Source: a virus. From it: DNA of 64,000 nt. The stretch lies in the IMG/VR virus record IMGVR_UViG_3300033156_000312, positions 1-64,000 of that record, one strand, 5' to 3'. The position numbers were made by a program, and so were the translations under genes. Shown here one piece after another: positions 6,464 through 13,994 of this stretch (position 1 is its first letter; the number at the start of each line of letters is the position of its first letter). The notes beneath the pieces are model-generated. The model saw only the letters and a program-made list of their open reading frames with translations. It ran no database searches and had not been told where the DNA came from.

Positions 6464-6994
6464 ATGAAATTCAAGGTAGCCTTTTATAAGAATGGGAGCT
6501 ATCTAATTAAGATGGTTCTTGATGAAGGTGAAGAAGTTTGGGCAAAAACTACAAAAAAAGTTCATGATTATGCTAAAAAGAACTTTACAGAGAATGAAGA
6601 GTGTGATTACGATTATGAAGAAAAGAATGGTGAATACTTCATAAATCGTATTTTGAAAAAAGGTTCTGGCACTACAAAGAAATCTTCTAAAACAGAAAAC
6701 AGAAAGAAATATTGTGAATGTGGAGCTGAAATAAAGAATACAAAGTATGATAAATGTTACACTTGCAATCAGAAAAGCGGAAAAACTGACAGCAGTGGGA
6801 AACCTAATTATGGTGCAGGTGCACCTTATGGAAGCTTACTCCCAGATGAAGCAGAAAGAAGAAACAAATTAGCAACACTTTCTTCCGTCTGTGAAGCTGT
6901 GCAAGTTATGACAGGTCAAGTGCAAGACGCAGACACACTTGCCGATATGATTTTAGTGATTTATGATAAATTATATGACAAATTATTCAGATAA
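6464..6994 (+). CDS. zinc-ribbon protein, possible ssDNA-binding
   Basis: 176 residues with a perfect AGGAGG site. Residues 1-65 look like a small beta-barrel (MKFKVAFYKNGSYLIKM, EYFINRILKKG), followed by a flexible Lys/Ser linker, a four-Cys zinc ribbon (YCECGAEI, KCYTCNQKS, about residues 83-105), a Gly-rich linker and a C-terminal helical part. This barrel-ribbon-linker layout is common in phage ssDNA-binding or recombination accessory proteins, but no exact match is recognised. Confidence 0.6.
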   Translation: MKFKVAFYKNGSYLIKMVLDEGEEVWAKTTKKVHDYAKKNFTENEECDYDYEEKNGEYFINRILKKGSGTTKKSSKTENRKKYCECGAEIKNTKYDKCYTCNQKSGKTDSSGKPNYGAGAPYGSLLPDEAERRNKLATLSSVCEAVQVMTGQVQDADTLADMILVIYDKLYDKLFR

Positions 6995-7013
6995 TTTGAA
7001 AGAAGGTGTAAAT

Positions 7014-7598
7014 ATGTCGAAGAAAATAAAACATAAAAAGAACCCTGCTCACAGAGGAAAAGAACAAAAGATAGATATAGAACAGATATTGCTCAAAAAT
7101 CGTCAGTTATTTTTATTTGGTGCGATAGATGAAAAAATGGCATACAATGTAACTCAACGAATGATAGCTCTTGCCAGAATTAGCTCAGAACCTATTGTGC
7201 TATACATTAATTCGTCTGGCGGTTGTGTAGATGATGGATTTGCGATAATTGATTGTATGAAAGGAGTTAATGTTCCTGTCATCACGTTTATAGTAGGAAA
7301 CGCTTGTTCAATGGCAGGATTAGTTGCAATAGCAGGGGATAAGAGAGTAATAACGGAACATTCAGTGATAATGTTTCACGATATGCAAGCAGGTATTATA
7401 GACTATGCAACAAAAATAGAAGATAGAGCAGAATTTTATAAAAGAGAACAGAAAAAATTGTTTGATTTTATTCGAAAATATACAAACCTATCAGAAAAAG
7501 AAATCCAAAAAGCTATTCATGGAGAACTATGGTTATATCCTCAAGAATGTATTAAAAAAGGTATAACTGATATGATTGCTGGCGATAAGGAGAAATAA
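7014..7598 (+). CDS. ClpP-like serine protease
   Basis: 194 residues from the ATG at 7014, chosen because AGAAGGTG lies 7 nt upstream; a longer frame from 6963 would overlap the previous gene. The ClpP fold is clear: YINSSGGCVDDGFAIID (oxyanion strand and loop), nucleophile Ser99 in GNACSMAG, His122 in VIMFHDMQ. Where ClpP has its catalytic Asp the sequence has Glu171 (HGELWLYPQE). ClpP works as tetradecameric chambers fed by AAA+ unfoldases; no unfoldase is visible here, so it may pair with host ClpX/ClpA. It opens a run of four consecutive protease genes. A role as head maturation protease is unlikely away from capsid genes. Confidence 0.85.
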   Translation: MSKKIKHKKNPAHRGKEQKIDIEQILLKNRQLFLFGAIDEKMAYNVTQRMIALARISSEPIVLYINSSGGCVDDGFAIIDCMKGVNVPVITFIVGNACSMAGLVAIAGDKRVITEHSVIMFHDMQAGIIDYATKIEDRAEFYKREQKKLFDFIRKYTNLSEKEIQKAIHGELWLYPQECIKKGITDMIAGDKEK

Positions 7599-7599
7599 A

Positions 7600-7863
7600 A
7601 TGATAAGAAATAAAACTCATATTTTTAGGATAATGACACTATTGTTTAAGGTTTGGGTAAGAAATCCTAATTTAAGATTTTGTCAATTGATACAAAACTG
7701 TTTTAGAAGTAGTTGGGCCAACAAAGATGAAAAAATTTATTACGGACAAGGGAAAGATATTTATTACGAAGAAGATAAAGAATTAGAACGTAGATTGAGA
7801 GAAGTTTATTTGAGAGGAGATAGTAATGGGAACACTAATAAGAATACTAAAAGCAAGTTTTAA
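7600..7863 (+). CDS. small phage protein with LRF-QL motif
   Basis: 87 residues from ATG 7600 (GGAGAAATAAA upstream). FKVWVRNPNLRFCQLIQN followed by an acidic stretch (IYYEEDKELERRLREVYL) resembles a small family common in phages, in which a WxxxPdLRxxQL motif precedes a conserved acidic D/E-D segment. Function unknown. It lies between the ClpP-like gene and the anchored protease gene and overlaps the latter by 38 nt. Confidence 0.6.
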   Translation: MIRNKTHIFRIMTLLFKVWVRNPNLRFCQLIQNCFRSSWANKDEKIYYGQGKDIYYEEDKELERRLREVYLRGDSNGNTNKNTKSKF

Positions 7864-8563
7864 ACCATTATTGATTGTATTATTAGTTTTCAACTTGATA
7901 GCTATTTATAATTTGCTTGAAACCCTTGCAATATTTCAACAACAAATAAATCTAAAAGAGGAAATATTACTTCAAGAAATTCAATGTTTGAGAAAAGAAA
8001 TTAAAACCGTAGATATACCCGAAATTGAAAAATTGAAAAAAGCAAATGTATTAATAGAAAATGTAACTATAAAACGTTGTGGGTCGGGGACACATATCAA
8101 AATAGATAAAAAAAGTTATATTTTGACTTGTGCTCATTTAATAAAAGAGAATAATAATATAATTAACGCTAAATTAGATAATGGAGATACGCATCCATTA
8201 CAATTATTAAAAAAGAATAAAGAATTAGATTTAGCTTTATTTAAAATTTGGGCAGTGGGGGATTTGCCTTATTTAGAAATTAGTGATGAAGAACCGAAAG
8301 AAGGAAGCGAAGTAACTGTAATAGGAAATCCCAACGCTATTGTTGATGTTGTAACAGATGGAATAATATCACATATAGACGATAAAGGATATACTATTAC
8401 AAATACAATATTTTTTGGAAGTAGTGGGGGTTGTGTTATATACAAAAATCGCATCATTGGAGTAGTTACACAATTTCGTATTTTCTTTAATCCTCCTGTA
8501 ATAGCCAATTATGGTTATGCTATAAAATTAAGTATAATTCAAGAATTTTTAAAAGGACTATAA
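7826..8563 (+). CDS. membrane-anchored trypsin-like serine protease (DegS-like topology)
   Basis: 245 residues. Residues 14-35 form one N-terminal membrane span, 36-70 a coiled-coil-like stalk, and 80-245 a chymotrypsin-fold domain with His104 (TCAHLI), Asp135 (ELDLALFK) and Ser200 (FGSSGG). One N-terminal anchor plus a periplasmic trypsin domain is the topology of DegS, which makes the first cut in an anti-sigma factor; unlike DegS there is no PDZ domain. GAGGAGATAGTA is a strong ribosome site. It lies two genes upstream of an RseP-like protease, supporting a shared pathway. Confidence 0.85.
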   Translation: MGTLIRILKASFKPLLIVLLVFNLIAIYNLLETLAIFQQQINLKEEILLQEIQCLRKEIKTVDIPEIEKLKKANVLIENVTIKRCGSGTHIKIDKKSYILTCAHLIKENNNIINAKLDNGDTHPLQLLKKNKELDLALFKIWAVGDLPYLEISDEEPKEGSEVTVIGNPNAIVDVVTDGIISHIDDKGYTITNTIFFGSSGGCVIYKNRIIGVVTQFRIFFNPPVIANYGYAIKLSIIQEFLKGL

Positions 8564-8564
8564 A

Positions 8565-8708
8565 ATGAGAGACCCAAAATTACATTCTCGTTACATAGAT
8601 GGTAGAACATTAAAAGCTTATTACTGCATAGAACCTAATTGTAATAACGATTTTATTTGTAAATTTTGCGGAAAATCGCAAATTAAAAAGAAAGGTGATG
8701 ACAAATGA
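8565..8708 (+). CDS. 47-aa zinc-finger protein, possible HNH-module remnant
   Basis: 47 residues with CIEPNC and CKFCGKS, a possible zinc knuckle. The segment HSRYIDGRTLKAYYC resembles the start of the HNH endonuclease at 38.3 kb (NSNYIDGRCLKKHYC), so this may be a leftover or domesticated N-terminal module of a homing gene inserted between the two proteases. AAAAGGACT gives a ribosome site, and its TGA overlaps the next ATG. Confidence 0.5.
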   Translation: MRDPKLHSRYIDGRTLKAYYCIEPNCNNDFICKFCGKSQIKKKGDDK

Positions 8709-9490
8709 AAAATCTAATGAAATACCTTGCTCTGATTACTTTAGCAATTGCCTTAATTTGTCAGCAAAATCCGAATAATTCTCAAGATGTGTTTGTTACT
8801 GATGAGAAGACATTACAATCTAAATTTGATACAAAACGGTTTGATTCCTTATTTACTTCGGAAACTCTCAAATTGAGACAAGGCATGGTTGCTGTAAAAG
8901 TTGGTAAAAGAGGTGGTGCAGGAGTAATAGTTGAGATAGATGATAAGTATTTATATGTGCTTACCGCTAAACATATTTTATTACAAAAAGGACAACTTGC
9001 GATAGAAGTTTTAGATAAAAACAGTAAATCAACTATTATCAAAAATATTTCAAAAACAAATACAGTAAAACATAGAAAAGTAGATTTGGGATTAATTAAA
9101 GTGCCAAGACCTGAAGGAGATTTCGGGACAATTAAATTAGCTGAGAGACCTGTTTTAATTGGTGAAAAAATACGTGTGGTCGGACATCCCTGTAATATTT
9201 ATTATGCTATTACAGAGGGTATAGTTTCAAGTTATAAGAAAAGAAAATTTCAAGGAATTAAAGAAGAATACATAGTTGTATCTGCTCCTTCTTTTAGTGG
9301 AGGGTCAGGAGGAGCTTTAATAAATAGCAAAGGACAATTAGCAGGTATTGTGGTCGGGATAATGTATATAGGACGAAATGCGATGGATTATAAAAACACT
9401 GTATATGTGTTTCATATCGTGTATGTAACAAAATTAGAATTTATTAAAGATTTCTTGTATAAAAATGGAATTATAATGAGGATTCAATGA
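8705..9490 (+). CDS. exported trypsin-like serine protease
   Basis: 261 residues. Residues 1-20 are a signal peptide (KYLALITLAIALICQQ); the Cys at 19 is close to a lipobox but not canonical, so lipidation is uncertain. The trypsin-fold triad is His90 (LTAKHILL), Asp127 (KVDLGLIKV) and Ser201 (FSGGSGGAL). It is a second, distinct S1 protease next to the anchored one, with no PDZ domain. It overlaps the site-2 protease gene by 4 nt (ATGA), so the two are probably made in step. Likely located in the periplasm or on the cell surface. Confidence 0.85.
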   Translation: MKNLMKYLALITLAIALICQQNPNNSQDVFVTDEKTLQSKFDTKRFDSLFTSETLKLRQGMVAVKVGKRGGAGVIVEIDDKYLYVLTAKHILLQKGQLAIEVLDKNSKSTIIKNISKTNTVKHRKVDLGLIKVPRPEGDFGTIKLAERPVLIGEKIRVVGHPCNIYYAITEGIVSSYKKRKFQGIKEEYIVVSAPSFSGGSGGALINSKGQLAGIVVGIMYIGRNAMDYKNTVYVFHIVYVTKLEFIKDFLYKNGIIMRIQ

Positions 9491-10134
9491 TGATAAGCAT
9501 AGTCGTGTTCCTAATGGGATTGCTGTTAGCCATTATCATTCATGAAGTAGGGCACACACTCAGTGCTCTGCTTCTGGGCGTAGAAGTGGAAGTGTTTAGT
9601 ATAGGATTTGGAAAAGTGATTTGGAAGAAAAAATGGAGAAATATACAATGGCAAGTAGCTTTAATTCCTTTAGGAGGTTATACAAAATTAGCTGGAGAAG
9701 ATAATAAATCTCCTCACGGATTTTTGTCTCAACCTTATTGGAAGAAAGTCATTATTTTAATATCAGGGGTATTAATGAATTTGTTACTTGCTTGTGTGAT
9801 ATATCTTATTCATTACGAAAATATTTGGACAGGTATGCGAATAGATTGGAACATATTGACTTGGATATTCACACATCAAAGAGATTTAATATATACATTT
9901 GTATATGTAGCACAACCAAATCTTTTACTTTTACAAATTAGTTTAATAAATTTCGGGTTAGCTTTATTTAATATATTGCCTCTGCCTTCTTTGGATGGTG
10001 GCATGTTATGGGCAGTGTTATTAGAAAATAAAGTTGCAGATTTTGAAACCTTTTTGAAAAAATTTAGTTATTATGGATTTTTATTTCTATTATTCTTACA
10101 ATTTATTTTAATCTATTGGGTCTATTGGGGATAA
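9487..10134 (+). CDS. RseP-like site-2 metalloprotease (M50)
   Basis: 215 residues with about four membrane spans. HEVGH (19-23) in the first span is the zinc site; IPLGGYTKLAGED (60-72) matches the membrane-reentrant segment of RseP; NILPLPSLDGG (162-172) is the second signature carrying the third zinc ligand Asp170. These three motifs define site-2 proteases that cleave within membrane helices. E. coli RseP has about 450 residues with two PDZ domains; here they are absent, giving a minimal core. It directly follows two S1 proteases, which would be the expected site-1 enzymes. Confidence 0.9.
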   Translation: MMISIVVFLMGLLLAIIIHEVGHTLSALLLGVEVEVFSIGFGKVIWKKKWRNIQWQVALIPLGGYTKLAGEDNKSPHGFLSQPYWKKVIILISGVLMNLLLACVIYLIHYENIWTGMRIDWNILTWIFTHQRDLIYTFVYVAQPNLLLLQISLINFGLALFNILPLPSLDGGMLWAVLLENKVADFETFLKKFSYYGFLFLLFLQFILIYWVYWG

Positions 10135-10137
10135 AAA

Positions 10138-11718
10138 ATGTTAAAGTGGTTCTTTAGTCCTATAACAGGAGAAAATAAATTGCGTTACTTTTTTACGGCA
10201 GATTACCACTTAGGCCACGCTAACATCATAAAATATTGCAATAGACCTTTCAAAAGCGTGCATCATATGAATAAAGAGATAATCAGGAGACACAATGAAA
10301 GAGTAAAAGAAGATGATATAGTTTTTATGATTGGAGATTTTTGTGTATCAGGAGATACTTATATAGATACTCCTCAAGGACGCAAGCAAATTCGCATTTT
10401 AAAAAAAGGGGATAAAGTATATTCGGTTAATTTAAAAAATAAACAGTTAGAGATTTCTAATATAAATAAAGTTTGGAGAACTAAAAGTAAAATACGTTAT
10501 CATCTGATATTAGAAAATAATATTACGCTTAAAGTTACTTCAGAACATCCTTTCGCTGTTAGTAGAAATAAGGTTTTAAAGTGGGTAAAAGCTAAAAATT
10601 TAAAATCAGGAGACGTTCTATTTAGAAAGAAAGATTCATTACCACGAATATTGAAATTAAAAAAACAGGAAAAAAACTATATGATAGGATATATTTTGGG
10701 ATATAGTTATGGAGATGGATACTTTAATAAGTATTCTGTAGTTATAGATAGTAAAGATAAAGAAGGACTACAAAGAATAGTAAATTATATTCAAAAATTA
10801 TATAACAGAAAATTAAAAATACGACTAACAAAACTTGTATATTATCGTTTAAGAATACCCTATGATATATATAATTCTTTGAAAAATCGGGATTTAACTT
10901 TCAAAAAAATCAATCGAAATATACCAAAATGGTATTATGGTTTTTTAGCAGGATTTTATGATGCAGAAGGTAATTGCCAGTATCAAAATCATAATTGGTA
11001 TATTAGATTAGGGTCTACTGATAAAAAATTATTTAATTTTGTTGTTTTGTTATTAAAATATTTTAATTTATCTATTATTACAAGAAAATGCAAACAATAC
11101 AAACATTATAAAGTTTTTTATGAGATAAAATTATTAACTAAAGAAACTTTTAATTTTTTCTTACAAATTAGACCTGCAATTAAAAGAAAATATCCAGATT
11201 TAAAAATATTATCTAATGGAACTAAAATTAAACAAATAATTAAAGTTAAACATAAATATAACAAATATTTTAAAAATTATAATCTAACTGTTGAACCAAA
11301 CAACAATTATTTTATTAAAGGAATTTTAGTTCATAATTGTTTCAAAGGTGGAAAAGAAGGCGGGAAAATTTCAGCGTTGAAATGGGAAAAAAGATTAAAT
11401 GGCAAAATAATATATATCAAAGGAAATCATGATAAAAGGAATTCTGTCAAAACGATAATAGAACGTCTTGTAATAAAATATGAAAATAAAAGAATTAATT
11501 TAGTGCATAGGCCCGAATTTGCAGATGTAAATTATGAAATTAATTTCACTGGACACGTGCATAAAAACTGGAAAATTGAAAGAATAAGAAAAGGATTTCA
11601 ATTTACGAACTGTATTAACGTAGGTATAGATGTATGGGATTTTTATCCTGTAACTTATGAAGAGATTATGAAAAGATATAGTCATTGGAAAAAGAACTTG
11701 AAATTAAAATATGAATAA
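10138..11718 (+). CDS. metallophosphoesterase interrupted by a LAGLIDADG intein
   Basis: 526 residues before splicing. The host protein is a calcineurin-type phosphoesterase: ADYHLGHANII (metal motif 1), MIGDF (motif 2), IKGNHDK (motif 3) and FTGHVH (motif 5). Right after GDF an insertion starts at Cys69 and ends at His399-Asn400, followed by Cys401, so splicing would restore GDFCFKGG and a 194-residue enzyme. The intact extein family cleaves phosphodiesters or phosphomonoesters; its substrate is unknown. Gene ends overlap by 8 nt with the following HExxH protease gene. Confidence 0.9.
   Translation: MLKWFFSPITGENKLRYFFTADYHLGHANIIKYCNRPFKSVHHMNKEIIRRHNERVKEDDIVFMIGDFCVSGDTYIDTPQGRKQIRILKKGDKVYSVNLKNKQLEISNINKVWRTKSKIRYHLILENNITLKVTSEHPFAVSRNKVLKWVKAKNLKSGDVLFRKKDSLPRILKLKKQEKNYMIGYILGYSYGDGYFNKYSVVIDSKDKEGLQRIVNYIQKLYNRKLKIRLTKLVYYRLRIPYDIYNSLKNRDLTFKKINRNIPKWYYGFLAGFYDAEGNCQYQNHNWYIRLGSTDKKLFNFVVLLLKYFNLSIITRKCKQYKHYKVFYEIKLLTKETFNFFLQIRPAIKRKYPDLKILSNGTKIKQIIKVKHKYNKYFKNYNLTVEPNNNYFIKGILVHNCFKGGKEGGKISALKWEKRLNGKIIYIKGNHDKRNSVKTIIERLVIKYENKRINLVHRPEFADVNYEINFTGHVHKNWKIERIRKGFQFTNCINVGIDVWDFYPVTYEEIMKRYSHWKKNLKLKYE
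10342..11337 (+). mobile_element. intein with LAGLIDADG homing endonuclease
   Basis: 332 codons. Block A starts CVSGDTYIDT at Cys1; block B is VTSEHPF with the TxxH histidine; two LAGLIDADG-like motifs (IGYILGYSYGDGYF and YGFLAGFYDAEGN) mark the endonuclease; block F/G ends YFIKGILVHN before extein Cys. All residues needed for class 1 splicing (Cys1, block B His, penultimate His, terminal Asn, +1 Cys) are visible, so it is probably active. The endonuclease would spread the intein into empty alleles of the phosphoesterase gene. Confidence 0.9.
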
Positions 11719-12151
11719 AATACGATTTTTTAAAAGAAAAGTAAAAGAATTAGCTTTACTTACAAACATAGAAGAAGATATAGAATTAAGACGTGATAAT
11801 AGATTAGGAGGATATAGTGCTTGTATATGTTTATATTTATATTGCGATACACATGAACCTGTATATTTAATGAGATATAATGAACGAAAGATTAAAGATA
11901 TGACTAAAGCAGAAATTTTGAATATGATATTTCATGAACTTGGGCATATTAAATTTAAACATGAATATGATAACAAGAAGTCTATTGAACAAATGGAATA
12001 TGAAGCAGAAAAATTTGCTATTGAAAATATACGGCGACATTATCCTCAATACTTTCAAAAAGTATACTGTAATTTGAAAAAATACAAAACACATGATAGA
12101 GCAGTATATCGAAAAGCGTTTGGTAAATTAATTGATGAGATTAAGATATGA
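11711..12151 (+). CDS. ImmA/IrrE-like HExxH metallopeptidase
   Basis: 146 residues. HELGH (75-79) is the zinc-binding helix and EYEAEKFA (96-103) fits the downstream ExxAxxFA helix that gives the third ligand in ImmA/IrrE-type (M78) gluzincins. ImmA-type enzymes cleave repressors such as ImmR and often sit in mobile elements. Unlike many, it has no HTH domain. It follows the protease-phosphoesterase block, and a possible promoter follows it. The substrate is unknown: a host or phage regulator is a reasonable guess. Confidence 0.75.
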   Translation: MNKIRFFKRKVKELALLTNIEEDIELRRDNRLGGYSACICLYLYCDTHEPVYLMRYNERKIKDMTKAEILNMIFHELGHIKFKHEYDNKKSIEQMEYEAEKFAIENIRRHYPQYFQKVYCNLKKYKTHDRAVYRKAFGKLIDEIKI

Positions 12152-12185
12152 AAAATCTAATAGCAAGATATATTCTGTGAAAATT

Positions 12186-12214
12186 TTGTCAATTAGAATG
12201 GGATTATTTACGAT
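12186..12214 (+). promoter_or_regulatory. possible sigma70-type promoter before the transporter gene
   Basis: TTGTCA (12186-12191), a 17-bp spacer and TACGAT (12209-12214) fit a weak sigma70 promoter in the 111-bp gap before the transporter. It is followed at once by TTTATAGTGATAA (12214-12226), the same 13-mer as at 272-284. The -10 box is weaker than in the two strong promoters, so confidence is moderate. Confidence 0.45.
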
Positions 12215-12262
12215 TTATAGTGATAAGAAAAGATTATAAATCTTATATATATTGGAGATAAC

Positions 12263-13489
12263 ATGAAACAACGAAAAGTTAAAATACCATTTTTGGTGTA
12301 TCTTTTCTTCATTTTAATTTATGCCAATCAAGGATTATCATCTTTGCCTTCACAGGCAATTTATTACCTGACTCGTGAAACCTGGAAACTATCAGCTACT
12401 ATGCTTGGAGGATTAGCGTTTATAACGTCTTTTGCATGGTATATTAAACCTTTATTTGGTATAGCTATTGATTGTTATCCTATTTCTAATTATCGAGCTA
12501 AATATTATCTCTGGATAAATTATCTATTTTTAGTGTTTACAGGGATATATATTATTATATTTGGTTTCAATTTGGTTAGTTTAATTATAATTATGTTTCT
12601 TATGAATATAGCCATTGGATTTAATGATGTGGCCAACGACGCACAAATGGTAAAGCTCGAACAAAAACATAATCTCAAAGGTAAAATACAAGCGATACAA
12701 TGGATTTCATTAGGAGTTGCAGGATTAATTGTTTCTTTAGGTGGTGCGTGGATAGCCAAAACATTTCCAGAGCCACTCAATTATAAAATAGCTTATAGCA
12801 TTTGGCTATTATTGCCTCTTGGAACTTTATTTTATCTCGCAAAAGGATATAAAGAAAAGAAAGTAACAGAACGCAAAAGTTTTACTCAACTCAAAGAAAA
12901 TTTTAAGAAATTGAAAAACAAAGCATTTCTAATAGGAATATTATTCATAGCGTTTTTAAGATTCAGTCCTTCATTCGGAACAGCATTGATGATTAAAATG
13001 CGAGAGACTATGGGGATAGATAAAATGTTTTTGGGGTATATGGGAGCAACTGGCACAGTGTTAGGATTAATAGGATATGCAATATATTATTGGAAAGCAT
13101 ATAAATTCCCAATGAAAAAATTGTTATATTTTACTATTATATTTTCGGCGTTAGCGAATTTATGTTATTTATATATTCCAAATAAATGGTTTATATTTGG
13201 ATATAGCATTGCTTTCGGAGCCTTTGATGGAGTTTGTTTTTTGACAGTATTAGCGTTTATGGCAAAAATCGTTCCCGTAGGGGCAGAGGGATTATTTTAT
13301 GCTTTAATAACATCTATTAATAACTTTGCAGGACGATTAGGAGGAATGATGGGTTGCATGATTTATGATAAAATGGGATATGAAACAAATGTAATTGTAG
13401 CTTCAATTACCACATTAATGTGTATAATATTTGTGCCTTTATTGCATTTTAAAGGAGAACGAAAGGACGTCAAAGAAAAGATATTGTAA
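12263..13489 (+). CDS. folate/biopterin transporter-like MFS protein (BT1 family)
   Basis: 408 residues with about 12 hydrophobic spans. Near the N-terminus, GLSSLPSQAIYYLTRE, then LGGLAFITSFAWYIKPLFG and AIDCYPI fit the BT1/folate-biopterin transporter pattern (LP--A--Y-L, W-IKPL-G, SD--P), and VANDAQMVKL fits the segment where BT1 proteins have a conserved D-ADA motif. BT1 proteins are proton-coupled carriers of folates or pterins in protists, plants and cyanobacteria. A phage copy would be an auxiliary metabolic gene, possibly feeding one-carbon metabolism for dTMP. GGAGATAAC is the ribosome site. It could be another MFS subgroup. Confidence 0.75.
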   Translation: MKQRKVKIPFLVYLFFILIYANQGLSSLPSQAIYYLTRETWKLSATMLGGLAFITSFAWYIKPLFGIAIDCYPISNYRAKYYLWINYLFLVFTGIYIIIFGFNLVSLIIIMFLMNIAIGFNDVANDAQMVKLEQKHNLKGKIQAIQWISLGVAGLIVSLGGAWIAKTFPEPLNYKIAYSIWLLLPLGTLFYLAKGYKEKKVTERKSFTQLKENFKKLKNKAFLIGILFIAFLRFSPSFGTALMIKMRETMGIDKMFLGYMGATGTVLGLIGYAIYYWKAYKFPMKKLLYFTIIFSALANLCYLYIPNKWFIFGYSIAFGAFDGVCFLTVLAFMAKIVPVGAEGLFYALITSINNFAGRLGGMMGCMIYDKMGYETNVIVASITTLMCIIFVPLLHFKGERKDVKEKIL

Positions 13490-13546
13490 AGAAAGCGATT
13501 GATAATTATATTGAATGGTTTAGAGAGAAAATTAAGGAACATAAAA

Positions 13547-13828
13547 ATGATAGCTAAGATGTTATTTTCGATTAGTGGCACACTCTGGGCAATAGAAATG
13601 TTGCCACAGATATATAAAACATATAAAATAAAATCTGTGCAAGATATTTCTCTGTTTTTTCCTTCACTTTGTTTTATATCATTTTGTTGTTTTTTAACAG
13701 CAAGTTTTATGACACAAAATTGGATTTTAGTAAAGACACATATTTTCCCATTTGTATGTAACACTGTGTTTCTAATACAAACTTTAATTTATAGGAGAAA
13801 TAATGATGAAACTAATAGACTATATTAA
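13547..13828 (+). CDS. SemiSWEET-like PQ-loop membrane protein
   Basis: 93 residues from ATG 13547 (AAGGA upstream). Three membrane spans with LPQIYKTYKIKSVQDISL in the first loop, the PQ-loop signature of SemiSWEET/SWEET sugar carriers; bacterial SemiSWEETs have about this size and work as dimers. It could carry a sugar or another small solute. It directly follows the BT1-like transporter, suggesting a small transport operon. The gene overlaps the next by 26 nt. Confidence 0.75.
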   Translation: MIAKMLFSISGTLWAIEMLPQIYKTYKIKSVQDISLFFPSLCFISFCCFLTASFMTQNWILVKTHIFPFVCNTVFLIQTLIYRRNNDETNRLY

Positions 13829-13994
13829 AGAATATTATAGCGGACATATTGATAAAAAAGAAATGAAAGAAGTTTTGAAAAAAGCAGGGAAAGATTTGAT
13901 TCAAGAAATTCATAAAGAAACTAATGGTAGTAAAGAGTTAGTTACCAGAATCCTTGCTATTGTGAAAAACTTTTTTGGAGGTATTAAGTCATGA
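13803..13994 (+). CDS. hypothetical helical protein
   Basis: 63 residues starting at tandem ATG codons with TAGGAGAAATA upstream. The sequence (LIDYIKEYYSGHIDKKEMKE, then LVTRILAIVKNFFGG) forms two or three amphipathic helices. No family is recognised. It overlaps the PQ-loop gene and the following gene, so it is part of the same transcript. Confidence 0.6.
   Translation: MMKLIDYIKEYYSGHIDKKEMKEVLKKAGKDLIQEIHKETNGSKELVTRILAIVKNFFGGIKS

Noticed and set aside
6963-7013. Longer start for the ClpP-like gene at 6963
   Set aside because: It would overlap the preceding gene and lacks a ribosome site; ATG 7014 has AGAAGGTG at proper distance.
7014-7598. Prohead maturation protease role for the ClpP-like protein
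   Set aside because: Such proteases lie beside portal and capsid genes, which are not in this part of the genome; it sits with other proteases instead.
12520-12780. Minus-strand ORF inside the BT1-like transporter
   Set aside because: It is antisense to a clear membrane protein, with no ribosome site or family motif; the same reasoning removes other antisense ORFs such as 19353-19580 and 5487-5921.
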